A stretch of DNA of 64,000 nt, taken from Planoprotostelium fungivorum. Its lineage: Eukaryota; Evosea; Variosea; Cavosteliida; Cavosteliaceae. The notes under the pieces were generated by a model. That model did not search any database. It saw only the letters and a list, made by a program, of their open reading frames with translations, and was not told where the DNA came from. Numbering within the stretch: the first letter of the stretch is position 1; every line of letters starts with the position of its first letter. The DNA lies in contig MDYQ01000061.1 in assembly GCA_003024175.1 (NCBI GenBank), positions 103,544-167,543 of the forward strand, in the 5' to 3' direction. Shown here piece by piece: positions 58,039-64,000 of the stretch. The translations under genes and the position numbers were made by a program.

Positions 58039-60755
58039 CTATTTCTTCTGTACGTCTCCCTTCTTGAAGGGCACCTTGTTCCTTCCAGTCTGTAACTTGA
58101 CAGACTTCTTTCTCATCATGGGTGCCTCCATGTCTCCGCTCCTCTGATGGAGATTCCTCTTGGTCTGTAAGGCGATGAGATCTCTGTCCGATAGAATTTC
58201 TTGCAAATCTTCATCGTCTTCGTCCATCGTTTCTCTCTCGATCATCTTTCGCATCTTCTTGATGGTCTTGATCTCTGCCTTTCTTGGTGTTCCCTCCTTC
58301 TATAGTGATCTCATCAGTTACAACTCATCTGGAGGATGGATGTGATGATGGATGATGTGTGATGATGAGAGAGATGATGTATGGATCGTTTGATGATCTG
58401 ATGGATGACAAGGACCATCCACTCACCAACTTCTCATTCTCCGCCATCACTTCCTCCCTGATCTTCCAGAACTCTTCCTCGATCTACAACCCGTCACTCT
58501 TCACCCTCCCCCTCCCTCACCTTCTCTCTCATCTTATCAATCTTCTCCTCCGTGGGAACTCTCCCCGTCCTCTCTTGGTACTGCCCCATCAACGTATCCA
58601 ATCGAGTGAGATACTGTGTCATCATCAGCTTGATTCGATGATTCCACTCACCAGATCGTTATCTCTCTTGGCCATTCTCTCTGATTTAGGCCTGAGATAG
58701 AGGTGGTCGCCCCATCTGGCGTGACGAGCGTTGAGGAAGATATCGTTGCTGAGCGATTTGGAGACGATCTCACGGTTCAGCTTGCCGGTGGGAGTGCAGA
58801 GATCGACGAGGATGTGACCTCCCTTCTTGATGGGGGGTCTGACAATCTGTAGAGGTTGAGATCGTGATGATGATCGTGACGAGGACCATGAGCGATGGTG
58901 ATGGTGTTCGTCTTCATCATGATGATCGTGATGATCATCAATCATCGTGAAGGTACCACGAGATGATGTCATGACGTCTCACCTTGGACCACTTCATTCC
59001 CGGTTCTGGATGGTTCAACGTGTGCTTCGCGTCCACCTGCCCGTCTCAGCCCAAAAGATCCAAAACTCAAACTCACTTCTTCTTCGGTCTTCGCTCCGTA
59101 ACACTTTTTCACCACGAGATAACTGAACTTTTCATCTTCATAATTCTGCGTGGCGCCCAATTTGATTCCCTTAGACAGAGAGATTCTCTCTACTCTCTGA
59201 GAAAAATGACACCACGATCCACCGTGCATGGGACACTTTTCACTGTGGGGACACTGCTCGAGTGAGTACACTGTGGGGTGAGTACGGTACGTACGGGTAG
59301 AATGATGTTGGGCCAAGTGTTGATCTCGCGACGAGTCAAGAGAAAATCTCGAATGTCACGGATGATGTCGAAACCGATCGGCGTTCCCGGCTCCATGATG
59401 ACCAGTACGCCTCCTGTGATTCTCCATGAGGTTCCGCTGGGAATAGGTCACGTGACTCACCTGGCTCGGTCGAATCCCAGAGGTTCTTCACCGCATCCCT
59501 CCTCTCCTTGTTGTCTTTCATCTCGCTCATAACATAGCTGGCCACAACGAGATCGTGTTTTGCGAAACCTTTGTCGCCTTTGAACAAGAAACGCTTCCAT
59601 TCGATTTCGATCTTGTTTTCTTTCGTGAGGGGAACGGTGGTGGATTCTGCCAAGTCCAACACTGATGGAGGGTGAATTTGGATCGTGATGATCATTGCGA
59701 TCGTGATGTTCATTGTGATCATGATGATCAGGGCGATGATGATGATGGTGATTCTAACTCACTTCCAGAAGAAGGTTCGATGGCAACAACCTTCTTGATA
59801 CAATCTTCAGAGAAGACCTCCCTGGCCGACCAGATGGCCGTGCCAGGTCCCGAGCCGAAATCGAGCATCGTCTTCGGTTGAAAGTCGGGCAGGAAAGCTT
59901 TGACCTGATTTCACTTGAGACATGATCGATGATGTAGATTTGGGGATGATGATCGATGATGAGGTAGGATGTGATCGTCACCTCGTTGAAGACACGATAA
60001 GTGCAGCCGTAGACACCGGGCATTCTGTGTGCAGCGTAGGCGAGAGCTTTCTCTCTCGTGTATGAGATGGGCTCGATGGCCTATATTCCATCAGACATCA
60101 GTTTGACATCATCCCGGAAGTGATGACAACTTGAACGCGTCCTCACCTCTTTGGCCACCACCATTGTTCTTGCGGAGGATGGTGAAGCACCTTTATTATG
60201 GACTCGCATGGTTGTGATGCTACCTTTCGTCGTTGTTCTGGCTCTCAGTGATTCGGACAGACGAATGGCAGCCAATTGAAGTGACTCCTTTGTGATCGCT
60301 GAGGGAGATTAGATAGTGTTGTCATACAAAGGAGATCACCATTAACCGTCCGTTGAATGGTGTGTTCTAACGACTCGGGTATGTTGACATTCCCTCCTTT
60401 CGGATTGATGAGATAGTTGGTTCTCTCGTCTCTGGGAATCATGCCAGGAGTTCGAGTGAATTCTTCTTCATCCTTCTCCGTCTCTTCTTTCTTCTCCTCT
60501 TGCCTCTTTTCGCTATTTCAATTCAATCAGGTGATGTGATTTGCAACAAATCACATCGGAGTGATTATCCTTTTACCTTCTTTTGAGAAGAGAAAGTGTG
60601 CTGGGCTTTCTCTGTATTCTCAACTTGCCTCCTGTCGCCGGCCGTTTGGCACCGAAAGAGGCATTTCTCAGAGAGATGTGTGACTGAACGTGTGAGACCG
60701 TCAGTGAACGAGGATACGGGCTCAGTGTAGCATTGATGGACCTGGCCCTGATCAT
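58039..60755 (-). CDS. METTL17: Mitochondrial ribosome methyltransferase-like METTL17/Rsm22
   Basis: Mitochondrial small-subunit assembly factor with a Rossmann SAM-binding fold and an iron-sulfur site. Start MIRARSINATLSPYPRSLTV, rich in Arg/Ser, reads as a mitochondrial targeting peptide. Then YLINPKGGNVNIPESLEHTI, ALAYAAHRMPGVYGCTYRVF with NEV, the SAM motif TMLDFGSGPGTAIW, VVAIEPSS, HDLVVASYVMSEM, and GGVLVIMEPGTPIGFDII. The Cys cluster YSLEQCPHSEKCPMHGGSWCHFSQRVER matches the Rsm22/METTL17 cluster ligands. C-terminus carries GGHILVDLCTPTGKLNREIV, then an acidic-to-basic tail. About nine exons with long ATC/GAT-rich introns. Confidence 0.88.
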
Positions 60756-61240
60756 GATGTTGTGATCGTCCTTTGTTCCTCCGAACCTCGCAACTATCGC
60801 AGAATTGAGGATTCAGCGAAAACCTGTTTCATTGTAATGGTTGGTCTCATACAGGACGTTCAGGGCAACACCAACAAGCGAGAAGCTTTTAAGGCACAAG
60901 ATTGGACGACATCTTAAAATCGAGCAGTAAGCTTGGTGACGTATCTCTCCATGCGACCAACGGCCTGTCATTTGTTTTGTTTGTCAGGGCTCAAGGAGGC
61001 AGGATATGCACAAATTCTGAAGCCTGATCACCCGTCGTGATCACTCTTTGGTGCATCGCATCGCAGTCAGCTGTCGTCTAGGCTGGCTAGGTGAGGAGAT
61101 GTCACACGTCACCTTGGTGTCGACATTGCTGTGAGGCCCCGACGATTGCTATCGTGTAGAGCGACCGACTCCGATCGACAAGACTTTGCTCAAAAAAGTT
61201 GTGTTGATACCTGACAGATGCTCCAACAGAGACAAAATGT
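60756..61240. other. Gap upstream of the kinase C-lobe; N-lobe not found
   Basis: About 480 bases with stops in all frames. No glycine loop or VAxK motif is visible. A short piece, QMLQQRQNVVCYPF near 61215, vaguely recalls the alphaC-beta4 link of kinases and is followed by a stop. Confidence 0.35.
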
Positions 61241-61309
61241 TGTTTGCTATCCGTTTGAGCGGACGTGACACGCTGGCGTAGAATTTGCGCGGCTGTACAT
61301 GAAGCTCCA

Positions 61310-62284
61310 GTGGATCAACGGCATCGGTGAGGAGAAAAAGTGTCATCTATGGGGATTGATTGATACGTGGTCAGCTCTCGGAATGCTCCATCTCCACAAG
61401 GAGAACGTCATCCATCGTGATGTGAGAGGAACGAGAATAAGTTCAAACTGACGTGAGACAGCTGGCCGTTAGAAACATTCTGCTCACGAAGCACTTGGAG
61501 CCGAAGGTCACTGATTTTGGTATGAGCAGAGTGACGGAATCAGCCGAAGATCAGGGTGCCAAGTGAGTAAGACGTGTGATGACGTCATCGTGACGTCATA
61601 TACAGGACCAATACCAACGTCGGACCTGTCAAATGGTGAGTGTCATCCTTGTCCCTCAATCCACTGACGAACCACAGGATGGCACCAGAAGGTAGAGTGC
61701 GGCACACTAGCCACGATTACATCATCATAATCTAACACGAACAGCACTGAAGGATAGACATTATTCCAACAAGAGCGACGTCTGGTCATTCGGAGTCGTT
61801 ATCTGGTGAGATGTCAACCTCATCTGCCCTCTAAAGACTTGAACAGGGAGATTGTACAGGTGTTCGAACCCTTCCCAGAGATGACTCCCATCGAGGCGGC
61901 TGTAGCCATCGTCGTAGACAAGATGAGGCTCGAGATACCAGAGACAGACCCTCAGCTCCAGCTGCTCATGCGAAGTGAGATCCTCCAATGAGATCACATC
62001 ACGGCGTCTGATGCGATGCAGTCTGTTGGTCGGAGCTACCAGAGGATCGTCCCAACTTCCAGATGATCGTGAGGTCGCTCACGCCCGGCTCACCGGTTCA
62101 CGGTGACATCGAAGAGGAGATCCTCATGATGAAGGGAGTCGAACGAGTCCGAATGGAAGAGTTGGAGCCAGCATCAGATGAAGAAGATGGTAGAGGTTCT
62201 ATCTACACGATCCATGGACTGGCGTCTGAATCAAATGGCGCACCGTTGCCACCTCACGACATCTACGCCCCGATCTCTCAATAG
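61310..62284 (+). pseudogene. Tyrosine-kinase-like C-lobe without a detectable N-lobe
   Basis: Small exons joined by short introns give: SALGMLHLHKENVIHRD, LAVRNILLTKHLEPKVTDFG (catalytic loop and DFG, 61462-61521), MSRVTESAEDQGAK, NVGPVKWMAPEALKDRHYSN, KSDVWSFGVVIWEIVQVFEP and CWSELPEDRPNFQMIV. HRDLAVRN and KWMAPE are typical of tyrosine kinases and receptor-like kinases. The tail is acidic and ends PPHDIYAPISQ at 62284, with AATAAA at 62324. The ATP-binding lobe and any ectodomain are not found upstream, so this is either a degraded gene, a pseudokinase fragment or a gene with a strongly diverged 5' half. The conserved C-lobe residues argue that decay, if any, is recent. Confidence 0.55.
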
Positions 62285-62323
62285 ACTGTAGAGCAAACCA
62301 CCCAACCATTTATCTCATCTGAG

Positions 62324-62329
62324 AATAAA
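62324..62329 (+). terminator. Polyadenylation signal AATAAA of the kinase fragment
   Basis: AATAAA 40 bases after the stop; FCP1 ends convergently at 62446. Confidence 0.5.
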
Positions 62330-62445
62330 TGATGGAACCTTACACCGCAACACTGACGACGTTTGTGCATGAGAGCGACGAGCGAAAAGTTCGTTCTGTC
62401 TCTATAGAAGGACGGGATTCACAAGACAAGTGATGGACACAAGTT

Positions 62446-64000
62446 CTATTCATCATCTGAGGCTCCTCTTCCCTCTTGTGACTCTTCCTTCTCTTCTTCA
62501 CTCTCCGATCCAAACAATTCCTTCTCTAAAAACTGTGCCTGTCTCCACGTCACTCATCTCCATCATCATCATCATCTCACGTCTTCATCATCATCTTCCA
62601 CTTCCCCATCCTCTCCTTCTTCGATCTCTTTCATCTCTTCTTCTCCCTCCTTCTTCTGTCTCTTGTTCTCTACCTCATGCGTCCTCGTGCTGGTGATGAC
62701 GTCTGGAATGTCTTCGAGTGGTGCCTGATGGATGGTGGGGGGTGGTGTGTCTTTCATGAGGACGGCGTAGTTTGGGCCGACGGAAAATTTCATCTCGTCT
62801 TGCCGCCTCCAGTGTTTGTCCGTGGCGTGCAACCTGCGTTACCTCAGTACGTAACTCGAAATTTCGCGGGGAAGTCACCAGTTGGGGGAGACGAGGTAGA
62901 CGCTGGGGGTGTTGGCCGCGCGGGAAACTTTTTCCGTTGCGGTGGCGCCGATGACGTGAGTAATGTTCGGGGTAAATTCTCTCTCGCATTTGGCGCCAAG
63001 GTTGAGTGCCAGCTTCCAAACGTCCGTACTATATGACGTGAATTAGATCCATCTACAACGATGTAGATCACCTCGAAGCTTCTACGTTGGTCGGAAATAT
63101 TCCACTGAATAAGAGGGTGCAGCCGTTCAATATCCTCCTCCTCACTCTCCTCAATATCGTCTGCATACAAGTTCAATGGAAATGGTCACGTATGATGATG
63201 ATAACGTCCCACCTTGACATCGCTAGCTCTCTTGGGCTCTGCCTTCCTCTTCTTTCCCTCTTCATTTTCGTTCTCATAGTAGATCCTGTGGATTTCACAC
63301 AGGACATCTTTCACTGCCAATAAGAAGCTATCTTCTTCGTGGATGGTCTGATATCATTCAGTGTAGTCTGTGATGATCTACATCGCACCTCCTGTGGATC
63401 TGTCTCGTGCTGGACGATGGCTCCATTCTCGTTCTTTGCACCATCTACGGCCATGGCTGTGACCTGGAACATAGATAAGACAATTGGATTTCGTTTGAGA
63501 TGAAAGGATGATCACGCACCTGATTGGGGTCTGTTTCGGTATCTACACTTGTGACCTTCTCTTCTTCTTGCTTCTTCTCTTCTGATACATTGTTGTTCTC
63601 TTCTCCCGCTGACGGTGCATCATCCATGGCGATCTGTTCCGTCTGTTGTATGTCATTACGAGTCGAAATTTCGATGACATTTACGTCTTTGGGTACCACG
63701 GGTGACGTGTCGAGCGTGGCCGTTGTAGATGGTGAGGCTCCTGGCGGTGGTGGTCTCTTTCCTCTGAAAGGTACTTCGTTCACTTCCCTTATGGCGTCAA
63801 AGTATTGGTCTGTCGCCGTCACTCTATCGTTCTACAACGCGTCAGACTCACAAGGTTCGATGCGGATGAGGTTGGCTCGGTTCTTCCACACGTCCTCACG
63901 GTCATCCACGATGAGCACCATGCGATCATCACAGGGGAAGATGTGTTGTAGATCTTTCATCCTCTCATCTGAAGGATCACATCAGTCTCATCACTCAAGT
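62446..64000 (-). CDS. FCP1: RNA polymerase II CTD phosphatase FCP1, 3' part, cut by right edge
   Basis: Dephosphorylates the Pol II C-terminal repeats so that polymerase can be recycled. In window, reading from the right edge: DERMKDLQHIFPCDDRMVLI followed by VDDREDVWKNRANLIRI, the end of the FCPH catalytic domain with its DDRxDVW motif; then a Ser/Glu/Lys-rich linker, the long segment before BRCT (DVLCEIHRIYYENENE), and a BRCT domain (VWKLALNLGAKCEREFTPNI, HVIGATATEKVSRA, VYLVSPNWLL). The C-terminal tail is acidic and ends FLEKELFGSESEEEKEESQE...SDDE, like the FCP1 tail that binds TFIIF. The DLDxT phosphatase motif should lie just beyond 64000. Confidence 0.9.

Overview
The window is nuclear DNA of a gene-dense, intron-rich microbial eukaryote. 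Almost every gene is broken by GT-AG introns of about 40-95 bases. The introns are rich in ATC/GAT/ATG triplets, intergenic gaps are often under 300 bases, and AATAAA signals lie just after stops. The gene set (ZNFX1-type helicase, BRSK-type kinase, receptor-like kinase fragment, fungal-like secreted enzymes with lectin modules, homeobox, ARID/FYR protein) fits an amoebozoan. A protosteloid, fungus-eating amoeba such as Planoprotostelium is my best guess; this is inference from content, not from a search.

Layout. 1-725: 5' part of a tRNase Z gene (minus), cut by the left edge. 1.3-9.1 kb: three tandem paralogous secreted proteins. Each has a predicted mature N-terminal histidine, an AA14-like lytic polysaccharide monooxygenase (LPMO) domain and a bulb-type mannose-lectin domain; two also carry two PAN/apple repeats. 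9.2-10.5 kb: a convergent secreted HExxH metallopeptidase-like protein with a ricin-type lectin tail. 10.8-15 kb: P-loop nucleoside-kinase-like gene, TAF1B/Rrn7-like Pol I factor, APRT. 15.9-25.7 kb: intronless ARID+FYR protein, an unrecognised acidic protein, RRP36, RABL2-like GTPase, PurH/ATIC, and a mannose-6-phosphate-receptor-homology gene that looks damaged at its 5' end. 25.8-33.1 kb: a protein with repeated EF-hand-like NPLDxNFDGKVD motifs, a BRSK/SAD kinase, and the PP2A scaffold subunit. 33.6-40.5 kb: ribosomal protein L24, a type II membrane protein, a membrane acyltransferase, a medium-chain oxidoreductase, a homeodomain protein. 41-46 kb: SulP/SLC26 anion transporter with STAS domain, then a secreted hevein-like + barwin-like protein. 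46-52.7 kb: a very large ZNFX1-like helicase with NFX1 fingers and a C-terminal RZ finger. 53-64 kb: alpha/beta hydrolase, ATP11/ATPAF1, PPC/DUF296 protein, BBE-type flavin oxidase, METTL17/Rsm22, C-lobe of a tyrosine-kinase-like gene, and the 3' part of FCP1 running off the right edge.

How they fit together. Most genes are dispersed housekeeping loci. The coherent accessory theme is secreted attack on glycan-rich walls: the LPMO-lectin array, the lectin-tailed peptidase beside it, and the chitin-binding hevein/barwin protein. Lectin and chitin-binding modules joined to these domains suggest mannan- and chitin-bearing prey such as fungi. Exon models for the LPMOs, tRNase Z, metallopeptidase, APRT, RRP36, RABL2, L24, the acyltransferase and the homeobox gene were checked base by base for splice sites and frame. 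RABL2 exon 6 is approximate at its acceptor. For the long multi-exon genes only the outer limits and clear domains are given.
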